Positions 22,318 to 30,982 of a stretch of 64,000 nucleotides of DNA are shown here, piece after piece (the stretch's first letter is position 1; the number at the start of each line of letters is the position of its first letter). The position numbers and the translations under genes were made by a program. The notes below the pieces were generated by a model. The model did not search any database and was not told the DNA's origin. It worked only from the letters and a program-made list of their open reading frames with translations. The DNA comes from Phycisphaerae bacterium (GTDB taxonomy: Bacteria > Planctomycetota > Phycisphaerae > Phycisphaerales > UBA1924): assembly GCA_030432905.1 (NCBI GenBank), contig JAUILU010000005.1:62001-126000 (forward strand), written 5' to 3'.

Positions 22318-22589
22318 GAACCACTCCCTCTGTCGGCACCAGAGCTGGCCCGACCAAGATCCCCTCACGAGTGCCGCACTCTAACGCAGCCAGCTAAATC
22401 CTGCTCGCAAGATTTTTTTCATACCGATCATATACCGATCGAATGATCGCAACTCCCGATTACATCGGCCTCCCAGATTGTCGGTTACAAAACCGTAAAT
22501 CCAAGTTGAATCAACAATTCCCTCAACGGTGTTGCATTGTGGGACGATGTGGTAGAAGATCCCACGCATGCCCACGGAGACCAGCACCC
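22318..22589 (+). promoter_or_regulatory. mraZ upstream region with candidate MraZ-box repeat
   Basis: This 272-base gap holds TGGGA at 22540-22544 and TGGTA at 22550-22554, spaced 5 bases apart, and a TCCCA at 22560-22564. MraZ in E. coli and mycoplasmas binds TGGGN-N5-TGGGN direct repeats, so this fits a self-binding site about 35-50 bases before the TTG start. A tandem ATACCGATC pair around 22416-22440 is also present, with unknown meaning. Confidence 0.5.
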
Positions 22590-23039
22590 TTGCTGTTTAC
22601 TGGTTCGTCAGAACACACCATCGACGACAAAAAACGGTTGTCGATCGCTTCAAAGCATCGCTCTCTGCTCCCGCAGAGCGTGACGGCGTGGTACTGCGTC
22701 CCATGGCCAAGCAAGGTGCTCAGGCTGTACCCCGAACCCACGTTTATGGAGCTCGCCAACAAATGGGACGACTCGCTCACACCGACCGACGAGCAGGCAC
22801 AACTGATGTCCACCCTCTTCAGCTTTGCCGAACGCGTGGAGATGGACTCAGGAGGCCGAGTTCGGCTCCCGCAGAAACACCTCGAGCTGGTCGGGATTGG
22901 CTCGGCCGTAGCGGTGCTTGGGGCCAAGAACAGGCTCGAGGTCCGCGAACTCTCAAGCTGGCAGGCCGGCGAGCAGAAGCGATTCGACGATCTGGCGAGA
23001 CTGGTCGCGGGCACAACCCCCTCCTCAGATCCATCATGA
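22590..23039 (+). CDS. mraZ: MraZ-family transcriptional regulator (orphan)
   Basis: The 149-residue product has two MraZ/AbrB-like halves: LFTGSSEHTIDDKKRLSIASKHR near the N-terminus and DSGGRVRLPQKHLELVGI...NRLEVRELSSW in the middle. The start is most likely TTG at 22590, 9 bases after GGAGA and exactly at the family N-terminus. MraZ binds DNA as an oligomeric ring and represses the cell-division cluster, including itself. Here rsmH, ftsL and ftsI do not follow; the downstream neighbour is trxA on the other strand, so this is an orphan copy or the cluster has been split. Confidence 0.87.
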   Translation: MLFTGSSEHTIDDKKRLSIASKHRSLLPQSVTAWYCVPWPSKVLRLYPEPTFMELANKWDDSLTPTDEQAQLMSTLFSFAERVEMDSGGRVRLPQKHLELVGIGSAVAVLGAKNRLEVRELSSWQAGEQKRFDDLARLVAGTTPSSDPS

Positions 23040-23394
23040 AACTCGTCCCAGGACGCAACGAGTGTGCCCGAACAGAGCGCAGCGATCACGGACTGATCAC
23101 ACACTGACTCTGAAATCCGCTGCCGACGGCGCAAGGACGCTCCCGTCGGCGCAGCGGGCCACACACCCAACCACACACAACATCCAGCCGAGCGGGACTC
23201 CACTTCGGAGAGAGAGATCCCCCGCATCGGTTTCCCAAATGAGCACCCGCCGGCCCACGTTCAATCAAAAACAGGCCGGCGTTGCTCGTTTTCAGATTCG
23301 TAGTTTTTTACACTTCTACCGCAGCCGCAAAACGACAACCGCCCCACTCATTCCAAGCAGGGCGGCCTCGGTAGTTCACACTGTAAAACCCGCC
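23040..23394. other. intergenic region with two hairpins
   Basis: No convincing gene is present. A perfect GCCGACGG/CCGTCGGC hairpin at 23122-23150 may end the mraZ transcript. Read on the minus strand, CCGCCC...GGGCGG at 23339-23365 followed by TTGTCGTTTT is a plausible terminator for trxA. Confidence 0.5.
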
Positions 23395-23724
23395 TTATGC
23401 GAGCGCTTCGTCGAGCTGGCCCGCAAGATCATCCTTGCTCGCAAGACCCACACGCATGTGCACGATCTCGCCGCCCTTAAAGATGGCGACCGTCGGGATC
23501 GACCGGATGCCATACTTCACAGAAAGCTCCTGCGCCTCGTCGATGTTGAGCTTGCCGACCTTCGCCTTGCCCTCGTAGTCGCTGGCAAGTTCCTCGATTA
23601 CAGGACCAAGCGCGATACACGGCGCACACCACTCGGCCCAGAAATCAACCAGCACCGGCGAATCGCTATTCAGGACTTCGCTCTCGAAATTCTCTTCCGT
23701 GATTGTCAGTGTTCCCGCACCCAT
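23395..23724 (-). CDS. trxA: thioredoxin
   Basis: The 109-residue protein is a single thioredoxin domain with no signal peptide, so it is the cytoplasmic disulfide reductase. The active site FWAEWCAPC has Cys33 and Cys36, the buried Asp lies in VDFWAEW, and the cis-proline loop is RSIPTVAIFKGG. The one deviation from canonical WCGPC is Ala in place of Gly in the motif, common in some phyla. It is monocistronic, with a facing mraZ gene upstream of its terminator. Confidence 0.96.
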   Translation of the reverse strand: MGAGTLTITEENFESEVLNSDSPVLVDFWAEWCAPCIALGPVIEELASDYEGKAKVGKLNIDEAQELSVKYGIRSIPTVAIFKGGEIVHMRVGLASKDDLAGQLDEALA

Positions 23725-23985
23725 GACGACGCTCCTTTCGTCTGACTTCTTGTCAGTCCTTACCTCGTTCGCCCCTTTCCCAGGGCTGCCAGACCTTAGC
23801 CGAGACCAACCCGCCCCGCCGACCTATTATTTCACGAACAAAATAAGTCGGGCAGATGGGGAACTTTGCAGTTAGACTCGGCGTAATATCACGGTAACGC
23901 AGCGAATCGGCCCAAGTCGGGCCCCCTGCGGCCCGATAAAGGGTTTGCAGCGGACAAGGGAATCACACAATTGAGGGTTACTCGT

Positions 23986-24963
23986 ATGAACAAGCGTACT
24001 CGCGCATTTACACTTATTGAATTGTTGGTCGTTATCGCGATTATCGCCCTACTCATCGGCATCCTCCTGCCGGCGCTGGCGAAAGCAAGACTCTCAGCAC
24101 AGAAGCTGCTCGGACAGGCCAACCACCGCGGCGTCCAGCAGGGTGTCCACTTCTACGCCGACCAATACGACGAATTCACTCCTGCCGGTCACGACGGCGA
24201 GTTCTCCGGCACCCACGGCTGGGGCAACACCTGGCCCGCACAGGTCCGCGAGGCCCTCGGTGGTGAGTCCAAGAACCAGGAAATCTTCATCAACCCGGGT
24301 GCCGGTCAGGACTACCCGACCGAGTGGTTCGCTCTGAAGGACGAGTCCATCTCGTCATCCGTTAAAGCCACAGACAACGTGCTCCTGGAATCGGGCTATG
24401 AGATCGGTGAGATCCCAGTCCGTGAAACCGGCTCCGGTTCAACCAACTGGGAAAACGTCGGCATCACCACGCTCAGTTTCGCTTGGAACGAAGTCGGCGC
24501 CGTGCCCCTCTTCGAGCCGGATCCCCGTCTCGCCGGTAACGGCGGCGGCGACATCGTCCTCGGTGCTGGCACCCACGTCCGCGGCAAGGACTTCATGAAC
24601 AACGTCACCAACCTCGCCGCTCGCAGAACCGCGATCGCAGAGTTCGGACCGAAAATGAACGGCATCCAGAACCCGGGCGACTTCATCGTCCACGCCGACT
24701 CGCTGGTTGACGTCCAGGACGACGCATGGCTCTCGCCGATGAACACCCGTGGTGCACGCCACGCCGGCCAGTTCCCAGGTGCCTACTTCGGTGGTCAAGC
24801 CAACTTCGCATTCATGGACGGCCACGTCGAATCACTGAAGGTCGAAGACTACGTCGTTGACACCATCAGAAACTCTGGTGCACTCGATGAGAATGACCCC
24901 GCAGACAAGGCACGAATCCGCCGCTGGAACACTGACAACAAAGCCCACACCGAATTCTGGTAA
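23986..24963 (+). CDS. pseudopilin, paralogue A
   Basis: The 325-residue product starts at ATG 23986 behind GAGG. Its leader [32 protein letters not shown] is a class III signal cut before Phe, with Glu5 in the mature helix. The globular domain contains [24 protein letters not shown], an AWNEVG strand and [23 protein letters not shown] near the C-terminus. It is about 60 percent identical by eye to the next gene, so the two arose by duplication. It has its own strong terminator, suggesting high expression. It should be assembled by a type II secretion or type IV pilus machine encoded elsewhere. Confidence 0.88.
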   Translation: MNKRTRAFTLIELLVVIAIIALLIGILLPALAKARLSAQKLLGQANHRGVQQGVHFYADQYDEFTPAGHDGEFSGTHGWGNTWPAQVREALGGESKNQEIFINPGAGQDYPTEWFALKDESISSSVKATDNVLLESGYEIGEIPVRETGSGSTNWENVGITTLSFAWNEVGAVPLFEPDPRLAGNGGGDIVLGAGTHVRGKDFMNNVTNLAARRTAIAEFGPKMNGIQNPGDFIVHADSLVDVQDDAWLSPMNTRGARHAGQFPGAYFGGQANFAFMDGHVESLKVEDYVVDTIRNSGALDENDPADKARIRRWNTDNKAHTEFW

Positions 24964-25000
24964 ATCCACCGGTCGTGAGGAAAAACACTTAGATTCTCTG

Positions 25001-25036
25001 ACCGGCCCGGCAAACGCTGGGCCGGTTCTTTTTTTT
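25001..25036 (+). terminator. rho-independent terminator after pseudopilin A
   Basis: The stem ACCGGCCC...GGGCCGGT with a small loop is followed by TTCTTTTTTTT. It is a textbook terminator placed about 40 bases after the stop. Confidence 0.92.
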
Positions 25037-25039
25037 CAC

Positions 25040-25097
25040 TGGACCAACAGTATCGTTTTCTGATATACTGAACGCTCAATCACCACAATTCTGTGGT
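25040..25097 (+). promoter_or_regulatory. candidate promoter and operator of pseudopilin B
   Basis: An extended -10 (TGA-TATACT, 25061-25069) follows the terminator. A weak -35-like TGGACC lies 18 bases before it. A short palindrome ACCACA-ATTC-TGTGGT at 25082-25097 sits just downstream, within the leader, and could be an operator or a small RNA stem. Confidence 0.42.
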
Positions 25098-25134
25098 CGT
25101 CGGTTTCATTCAATTCTTGACGGAAAGAACGAAT

Positions 25135-26118
25135 ATGAAAATCAAGGGAAATCGTGGATTTACGCTGATCGAATTGCTTGTTGTAATTGCGATTATCGCG
25201 CTGCTGATCGGCATCCTCCTGCCCGCCCTCTCAAAGGCAAGACTCGCCGCCAAGAAGCTACTCGGGCAATCCAATCACCGCGGCGTCCAGCAGGGCCTCG
25301 CGTTCTACGCTGACGAATACGAAGGCCACATGCCGACCGGGCACTACAACACCGGTTCGACCGGCTGGACGTACACCTGGCCCGCACAGATCCGCTCGGC
25401 GCTCGGCGATGACGACTCGGTCGCGATGGAAACATTCCTCAACCCGGGCGCTGGCAATGAGTACCCAGTTGAATGGTACAAGATCATCGATGATTCAAGC
25501 CGCGCACGCGCTAATGAATACATGACCAACTGGGGCTATGAACTCAACGAGGTTGTGGCGCTGCACACCGGCGGCCGCGCCGGCGCATCCGCTGGCGACC
25601 CGGCCCAGGTCGGATTCAAAACGCTCAGCTTCGGCTGGAACGAACTCGGTGTCGGATCACCCGGCGAGCCCGACCCAAGGGGCGCCGTTGATCCGAACAT
25701 GGATGGCGCACGCTACAACCTCGGCATGGGCGAGCACGCGAGTATCCTCGGTGCATACAACCACCCAGTCGGAAGAGCCCGCAGACAGGCGGTCACTGAG
25801 TACGGCCCGAAGATCGGCGATATTCACAGCCCCGCAGACATGATCGCCATCGCCGACTCGCTCGTCGATGTCGCGGAAGACGCCTGGATCTCACCGCGCT
25901 CAAACAATTCCGACCCTGACGCCGGTGCGTACTGGCACCCGGGCGGCTACTTCGGCGGCCAAGCCAACTTCGGGTTCCTCGACGGACACGTCGAAGCACT
26001 CCAAGTCGAGGACTATGTGATCAACGGCCAAGCCCTCGCCAACTCTGACGATCCGAGTGTCAGAGCCCGAATCCGTCGCTGGAACAAGGACAACAGAGCC
26101 CACGAGGAACTCTGGTAA
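25135..26118 (+). CDS. pseudopilin, paralogue B
   Basis: The 327-residue product starts at ATG 25135 with GGAAAG upstream. The leader is [31 protein letters not shown], cut before Phe. The body mirrors paralogue A: RGVQQGLAFYADEYEGHMPTGH, GWTYTWPAQIRSALG, NPGAGNEYPVEWYK and FGGQANFGFLDGHVEALQVEDYV. Both end in RIRRWN-DN-AH-E-W. Differences cluster in a central loop, as expected for surface-exposed parts. It carries its own promoter and terminator, so the two pilins are regulated separately. Confidence 0.88.
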   Translation: MKIKGNRGFTLIELLVVIAIIALLIGILLPALSKARLAAKKLLGQSNHRGVQQGLAFYADEYEGHMPTGHYNTGSTGWTYTWPAQIRSALGDDDSVAMETFLNPGAGNEYPVEWYKIIDDSSRARANEYMTNWGYELNEVVALHTGGRAGASAGDPAQVGFKTLSFGWNELGVGSPGEPDPRGAVDPNMDGARYNLGMGEHASILGAYNHPVGRARRQAVTEYGPKIGDIHSPADMIAIADSLVDVAEDAWISPRSNNSDPDAGAYWHPGGYFGGQANFGFLDGHVEALQVEDYVINGQALANSDDPSVRARIRRWNKDNRAHEELW

Positions 26119-26140
26119 TAAACTCACCTGAAACGAACAC

Positions 26141-26190
26141 GACAGGGCCTCCGCGACGAACTATCAGCGGAGGCCTTGTTTGTTTTTTGA
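26141..26190 (+). terminator. rho-independent terminator after pseudopilin B
   Basis: The stem AGGGCCTCCGC/GCGGAGGCCTT, with a 12-base loop, is followed by GTTTGTTTTTT. It lies about 25 bases after the stop. Confidence 0.92.
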
Positions 26191-26257
26191 TTGAATCACA
26201 CCGCATGCACTCTCAACTAGCTATTCCTATAGTGGTGAGCCAAAGCAAGGAGTCGCA

Positions 26258-26629
26258 ATGAAACAAATCGCAATCGCAGGCGTAGCGCTCGTGCTGCTTA
26301 TCGGTGCGTCGGTCACCTACTTCCTTTCTGTGAACCCAACACAGAACAACTCAATGAGCCCGCACAATCAGGAAACCCACTGGATCTGCCTAGCCGAGAA
26401 CGAGCCGCACGACTTTGTTCTCACTGTGCGTGAGATCGCCCAGTTCCCCGACGGCGTAACCTGCCCTGACTGCGGATCGAACGATGTGATGCGCGCCTAT
26501 CCCTGCCAAGAATGCGGCAGGCACTACCCGATAGGGAGATACAACGCCTCACCCTCAAACTGCATGCACTGCGGAGCCGAATTGGAAGGCGGCGACATCA
26601 GCGTCTTCCACGGCAGCGAAGGCCACTAA
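26258..26629 (+). CDS. membrane-anchored zinc-ribbon protein, unknown
   Basis: The 123-residue product begins behind AAGGAG with an uncleaved-type hydrophobic segment (residues 4-25). The following domain contains three CxxC pairs (TCPDCGS, PCQECGR, NCMHCGA), which would hold one or two zinc ions in rubredoxin-like knuckles outside the membrane. No enzyme motif was seen. Its position directly after the two pseudopilins suggests a role in the same export or assembly process, but each has its own terminator, so the link is only by neighbourhood. Confidence 0.72.
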   Translation: MKQIAIAGVALVLLIGASVTYFLSVNPTQNNSMSPHNQETHWICLAENEPHDFVLTVREIAQFPDGVTCPDCGSNDVMRAYPCQECGRHYPIGRYNASPSNCMHCGAELEGGDISVFHGSEGH

Positions 26630-26757
26630 CCACCAACGCGCCGATAACCCTACGTCCGGCACCCTGATAGGGGGTCGCATATTCACAATCGACCGCTCGT
26701 ACCCCACACAAGCGGGTAGCTAGTGAATCAATCGAGACTCCTAGCCGATCAGGTGAT

Positions 26758-27843
26758 ATGCCTACCAACGAATCATCCGCTCCGATGGACTACGTGGTCA
26801 GCCGCGTCAAAGCCGCGGTCAAAGACCCCGCCGGCTCCCACAGAAACCTCGAGGTGCAGACACGAACGATCTCGCCGACACAAATCTCGTTCGTCGTCCA
26901 GACCTTCCTGCACAACGAATCGGTGATCGTTCTCGATCTGCCCAAGCTCGACGGCGCACCGCTGCGGGTCAAAGGCACAATCAAGGTTTGCCAGCACAAC
27001 AACGGCCTGCTCCACATCTGCCTCGTCGAACTCGAGAACAAACTCGACCTCTCGATGTTCATCAAGCCGCCCTCTACGCCGCTCTCAAAGAAACCCGTCG
27101 CAGACAACGCCCCCGAATCAGCCAACGGCGCCCAGTTGCAACCGCTCAGCGTCCTCTACATCGACGACCAGGACGCCGACCGCAAGCTTGTCACCTACCA
27201 GACCAAAGACACCCACATCGAGCTCGTCTCCGCCGACTCCACCGGCAGTGCCTGTGACCTGCTCAAGCTCGACACGTTCGACGTCGTCGTCTGCGACTTC
27301 CACCTCGAAGACACCACCGGCATCGACCTGCTCAACAAGATCAAGCCCGAGCTCTACTCCGGCCCCGTGATCTTCGCGACCGCCGAAACCCGCGAGACCG
27401 AGCTCGTCAAGATGAAAACCGCGGGCGCCGACGAGGTCATCACCAAACCCCTCGACATCACCCGCCTCTCCGCCGCGATCGCCGCCGTCCTCGACGAGAA
27501 CCGCGATCAGCAGACCAAGAGCTTCGACCCCTTCGACGCCCCGCCGAGCGACATGGACTTCGCCAAGTCGTACATCCCGATGCTCACCAGACTCCGCGAC
27601 GACATGGCCCGCGCCAAAGCCAAACGCGACGTCGCACTCGCCAAAACAGTCTGCCGATCGGTCATGGGCACCGCCGGCGGCTACGGCTTCCAGCGACTCA
27701 GCCGAACCGCCGAGCGCGCCTACGCAGCCATCGATGCCGCCAACAACATCGACCTTGCCGGCAAACCCGTCGCCGAGTTCAGATCTCAGATGGACACGAT
27801 CATCCAAGCCGCGTCACCCGAAGCCGAAGCCACAGCCGCCTAA
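26758..27843 (+). CDS. PilZ-like/receiver/degenerate HPt regulator
   Basis: The 361-residue soluble protein has three parts. Residues about 10-105 form a PilZ-like barrel (ISPTQISFVVQTFL...GTIKVCQHNNGLLHICLVEL). Residues 128-250 are a receiver domain, with SVLYIDDQD at the acid pocket, the phospho-acceptor Asp in VVVCDFHLED, a Thr in FATAE and Lys in ITKPLD. Residues about 265-355 look like an HPt bundle (VMGTAGGYGFQRLSRTAER), but the usual phospho-His is Arg. It could sense a second messenger and phosphorelay input together; no kinase gene is adjacent. Confidence 0.82.
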   Translation: MPTNESSAPMDYVVSRVKAAVKDPAGSHRNLEVQTRTISPTQISFVVQTFLHNESVIVLDLPKLDGAPLRVKGTIKVCQHNNGLLHICLVELENKLDLSMFIKPPSTPLSKKPVADNAPESANGAQLQPLSVLYIDDQDADRKLVTYQTKDTHIELVSADSTGSACDLLKLDTFDVVVCDFHLEDTTGIDLLNKIKPELYSGPVIFATAETRETELVKMKTAGADEVITKPLDITRLSAAIAAVLDENRDQQTKSFDPFDAPPSDMDFAKSYIPMLTRLRDDMARAKAKRDVALAKTVCRSVMGTAGGYGFQRLSRTAERAYAAIDAANNIDLAGKPVAEFRSQMDTIIQAASPEAEATAA

Positions 27844-27853
27844 GACAACTGCC

Positions 27854-28105
27854 CTACTGCTTCGCCGAGCGGCGCCCCTGCTTCTTCGCAGACCGGCCAA
27901 CGATCCATTTCGCGATCCGAAAGTCGGCCCACAGAACAAACAACACCACAACCACGATCACCAACGCCGGCACAGCCGCCGCGTTGTCAGCGAACGCCTG
28001 CTGCACACCGGAGAGAAACTCCGACCACGCGGCCTCACCATCCGTAATCGTCGCCAGTGTCGGCACCAGTCCCTGCATGCCACAATCGTCGGCAAACCAA
28101 CCCAC
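27854..28105 (-). CDS. small membrane protein, unknown
   Basis: The 83-residue frame holds one strongly hydrophobic segment (VPALVIVVVVLFVLW, about residues 45-62) followed by a basic tail (KKQGRRSAKQ), so it would be an inner-membrane protein with a cytoplasmic C-terminus. The start is uncertain: GTG 28105 or ATG 28078. No family was recognised. It lies convergent with the regulator gene, 10 bases away. Confidence 0.5.
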   Translation of the reverse strand: MGWFADDCGMQGLVPTLATITDGEAAWSEFLSGVQQAFADNAAAVPALVIVVVVLFVLWADFRIAKWIVGRSAKKQGRRSAKQ

Positions 28106-28166
28106 CGCTCTGACCGCAACCGCGCACTATCCCCGCAAACGCCCAACCCGGCCCCAAACACCCCGG

Positions 28167-28679
28167 TTATTCGGCCCCCGCCCGGTACACCATGTGGATC
28201 TCGTCGTACGTCTCACCATCCAGACGTAGACAGTCCGGCTCATACCCCCACTGCCTGAACCCGACCCGTTCGTACACCCCCCGGGCATCCGACCGCTCGC
28301 TCAACGACAGACACACCGAGTCCACCTCGGGCCAACCGAGCGCCTCATAGACCGCCGCCTTCACAACAGCAAACCCAAGCCCACGCCTCCGATGCTCCGG
28401 GTGAACATACACACCCCAGATGTCCGCACGATGCCAGATTTTCTTCCGAGGCCGACGCACAACTCCCGCCGACGCAACCAACTCACCCGAGTCCGCCGCG
28501 ATCGCCAGTATCTCGTTGTACGGCTCGCTCAACCTGCTGATAAACGAAGAAGAATCACGCGCGTTGTCCGATTCCGGATCAGACGCAAACGCCCAAGGCG
28601 TGTCCATCAGCATCATCTGCCGAAGCCGCCAGTACCGCTCCGCATCACCAGCACCAAGCTTAAACGGCTCAGCACTCAT
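28167..28679 (-). CDS. GNAT-family N-acetyltransferase
   Basis: The 170-residue protein has the GNAT core: WGVYVHPEHRRRGLGFAVVKAAV, the acetyl-CoA pyrophosphate loop (R-R-x-G-L-G), and the C-terminal SERSDARGVYERVGFRQWGYE strand. It should transfer acetyl from acetyl-CoA to an amine; the target cannot be told. It overlaps the DUF1801-type gene by 4 bases (ATGA), so the two are coupled. Confidence 0.88.
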   Translation of the reverse strand: MSAEPFKLGAGDAERYWRLRQMMLMDTPWAFASDPESDNARDSSSFISRLSEPYNEILAIAADSGELVASAGVVRRPRKKIWHRADIWGVYVHPEHRRRGLGFAVVKAAVYEALGWPEVDSVCLSLSERSDARGVYERVGFRQWGYEPDCLRLDGETYDEIHMVYRAGAE

Positions 28680-29263
28680 CGCGTCCGCTTTGCAACCTTC
28701 TTCTTACTCACCTTCTTCGTCGACTTCTTCACCACCTTCTTCGAAACCGACTTCTTTGCCACCTTCTTCGCGGCTTTCTTCGCAGTCTTCTTCTTCGCCC
28801 GCTTGCCAGACCCGCCCTTGATCACAGCCTCGTACTGATCCACAAACGCCTTCACCGGCACCCGCCGAATCGCCTCGCCGATCACTTCCAGCGGCACATC
28901 CTCGATCTTCTTAAACCGCACACACGACTTGCCCATGTCCAGCTTGTGGCCAGTCGCCTTCCAAGCCTTCACGAACCAATCCTTAAGCTTCTCGTCGCTG
29001 TACACGCAAGACATGTACACCGCCATGTGGTTCTTCTGGCTCGCCACACTCGCAAACGGCAAAGGCTGCGACGGATCACAGTGATACCCATCCGGGTACA
29101 GGCTGTGAGGCACGAAGTACCCGATCATCCCGTACTGAATCCCCTCCGCATACCCCTTCGGCAGGTTCTTCTTGATCACCCGGCGCACCTTCTCCAGCGC
29201 ATCCCGGCGATCCTCAGGCAACCCAGCCAGGTACTCAGCAACGCTCGTCGGTTTCTTAGCCAT
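28676..29263 (-). CDS. DUF1801-type protein with a lysine-rich histone H1-like tail
   Basis: Residues 1-145 match the YdhG/DUF1801 fold: VAEYLAGLPEDRRDALEKVRRVI, IQYGMIGYFVP, ASQKNHMAVYMSC and SCVRFKKIEDVP. Function in that family is not established. Residues about 155-195 are almost entirely Lys, Ala, Ser and Val in KKxAKK-type repeats, like bacterial histone H1-like proteins, and would bind DNA or RNA non-specifically. The tail is coded by a run of AAG/AAA-rich codons. It is coupled to the acetyltransferase downstream, which raises the idea that the tail is acetylated; that is speculation. Confidence 0.82.
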   Translation of the reverse strand: MAKKPTSVAEYLAGLPEDRRDALEKVRRVIKKNLPKGYAEGIQYGMIGYFVPHSLYPDGYHCDPSQPLPFASVASQKNHMAVYMSCVYSDEKLKDWFVKAWKATGHKLDMGKSCVRFKKIEDVPLEVIGEAIRRVPVKAFVDQYEAVIKGGSGKRAKKKTAKKAAKKVAKKSVSKKVVKKSTKKVSKKKVAKRTR

Positions 29264-29311
29264 GCCAAAATCCTACCACACCCGCACCGATCGGCATACC
29301 TAAGATCAACC

Positions 29312-30109
29312 ATGCCAGAAATACACCCAACCGCGATCCTCGAAGGCGACATCGACCTCGCCGAAGACGTGACCATCGGCCCATACTGCATCCTCCAGGG
29401 CAACATCAAGCTCGGACAAGGCGTCCAGATCCTCGCCCACGCATGCATCCACGGCAACGTCACCATCGGCGACCGAACCGTCATCTACCCCAAAGCCGCA
29501 ATCGGCTTCGAACCACAGGACTACAAGTTCGCGCCGGGCTCACCAACCGCGGGTGTCGTCATCGGCAATGACTGCATCATCCGCGAGCACGGCACCATCC
29601 ACGCCGCAAGCAACACAGAAAACCCGACGCGCATCGGGAACAACGTCTTCATCATGGTCAACAGCCACGTCGGACACGACACACAAGTCGGTAACGGCGT
29701 CATCCTCGTCAACAACACAGCACTCGCGGGCCACTGCATCATCCACGAAAAAGCCACCCTCTCGGGCGGCGTACTCGTCCACCAGAACTGCCGGGCCGGC
29801 CGCCTCACAATGATCTCCGGGGGCAGCTCGCTCACCGTCGATCTCCCCCCGTTCTGCACCATGCTCGCTCGAAACGAAATGGTCGGCCTCAACCTCGTAG
29901 GCCTCCGCCGCAGCGGGATGCCCGCAAACGAAATCAACGCCCTGCGTGAAGCATTCGTCAACGTAATCAGAAAGAACCTGCCAAAGGCCGAGGTCATCGA
30001 GGCGCTCGCCAAACGGAGCGAAAACTCCGATGCCGTACGCGAGATGCACGACTTTATCGTCGAGGCGAAGAAACCGATCTGCCAGGTCGGCCGGGCACGG
30101 ATTAAATAA
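29312..30109 (+). CDS. lpxA: UDP-N-acetylglucosamine acyltransferase
   Basis: The 265-residue protein catalyses the first step of lipid A synthesis, moving a 3-hydroxyacyl chain to UDP-GlcNAc. The left-handed beta-helix hexapeptides run through residues 1-190 (IGPYCIL, IGDRTVIY, IGNNVFIM and similar). The catalytic loop His lies in VNSHVGHDTQVG, followed by AGHCIIHEKATLSGG, and the C-terminal helices begin LNLVGLRRSGM. Length and motif spacing fit LpxA. Other lpx genes are not in the window. It supports an LPS-bearing outer membrane. Confidence 0.95.
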   Translation: MPEIHPTAILEGDIDLAEDVTIGPYCILQGNIKLGQGVQILAHACIHGNVTIGDRTVIYPKAAIGFEPQDYKFAPGSPTAGVVIGNDCIIREHGTIHAASNTENPTRIGNNVFIMVNSHVGHDTQVGNGVILVNNTALAGHCIIHEKATLSGGVLVHQNCRAGRLTMISGGSSLTVDLPPFCTMLARNEMVGLNLVGLRRSGMPANEINALREAFVNVIRKNLPKAEVIEALAKRSENSDAVREMHDFIVEAKKPICQVGRARIK

Positions 30110-30260
30110 CGGCCTACAGACCCCTCACACGCCATCTTCTCTAAATAGCCAGATTTTATTGGCATCTCCCGCTTTATCGGGCATCTTCTAGGTGCAGTAC
30201 GGGGGCGGTCCCTTGCTGCTGCGGATGTGGGTCCGCAACAATTTAGTGGGAGATCCAATC

Positions 30261-30896
30261 ATGGAACGCAGAATTGCATTCTTGTGCACGCTATCGGTGT
30301 GCGCAGGAAGTGCTTCGGCGGATATCACGGTCTTTACAGACCGCAGTCTCTGGGAAGAGGCAGCGGGCGGGCCGGTCTTCGTCGAAGACTTCAATGCACA
30401 AACGCCCGGGATTATCAATCCCGGAGCAACTCTTGATACCGGATTGATCCAGATCATGCGCGACGGTGAGCCAAACGGCTCCGACGGGCTGCTCGAGATC
30501 GAACCCGGGGCAAACTTCGGCAACCTCGACGGAACGACGTTCCTCTCGGGTGAAACCGGAGCCGAGCCGCACGAAGTCGTCAACATCATGTTCGGCGGTG
30601 CCTCTGCAAACGCCTTCGGCGCTGACTGGTTCAGCCCGTTCTCAGGCGATGGCATCGGACTCATGGTCGACGGCGAACTGATCCTCCTCGATCAGATCGG
30701 CGGCTTCGACCAAGGCTTCGTCGGAATCGTCAGCGACGGTCCGCTGTTCAGCAGCATCCAGATCGTCGGAAACCCCGCGGCACCAACGTTCCAAGAACTC
30801 TGGTCCGCAGACAACCTTAGCTTTGCTGTCCCATCACCTGCCGCCGCTTCTCTTCTCTCTCTCGGCGCACTCACGATGGTCCGACGCAAACGCTAA
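30261..30896 (+). CDS. PEP-CTERM-tagged secreted protein
   Basis: The 211-residue product starts at ATG 30261 behind GGGAG. A Sec signal (IAFLCTLSVCAGSASA) is followed by a domain beginning ITVFTDRSLWEEAAG..FVEDFNAQTPG, a pattern common in planctomycete surface proteins, probably a beta-sandwich. The tail VPSPAAASLLSLGALTMVRRKR has the VPxP, hydrophobic helix and basic end of an exosortase/archaeosortase-like sorting signal. Function is unknown. It has its own terminator. Confidence 0.8.
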   Translation: MERRIAFLCTLSVCAGSASADITVFTDRSLWEEAAGGPVFVEDFNAQTPGIINPGATLDTGLIQIMRDGEPNGSDGLLEIEPGANFGNLDGTTFLSGETGAEPHEVVNIMFGGASANAFGADWFSPFSGDGIGLMVDGELILLDQIGGFDQGFVGIVSDGPLFSSIQIVGNPAAPTFQELWSADNLSFAVPSPAAASLLSLGALTMVRRKR

Positions 30897-30938
30897 TCAG
30901 CAATACTCCTTGCTGACACTGCTTATATAGCTCTTCTC

Positions 30939-30975
30939 GCACCGCCCGGTCTTCCACCCGGGCGGTGCTGTTTTT
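30939..30975 (+). terminator. rho-independent terminator
   Basis: The stem GCACCGCCCGG/CCGGGCGGTGC with a short loop is followed by TGTTTTT. It lies 43 bases after the PEP-CTERM gene. Confidence 0.9.
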
Positions 30976-30982
30976 CTCACCA

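Noticed and set aside
22381..22587. A 68-codon frame on the minus strand upstream of mraZ
   Set aside because: It has no ribosome-binding site or family pattern, and it covers the MraZ-type repeat.
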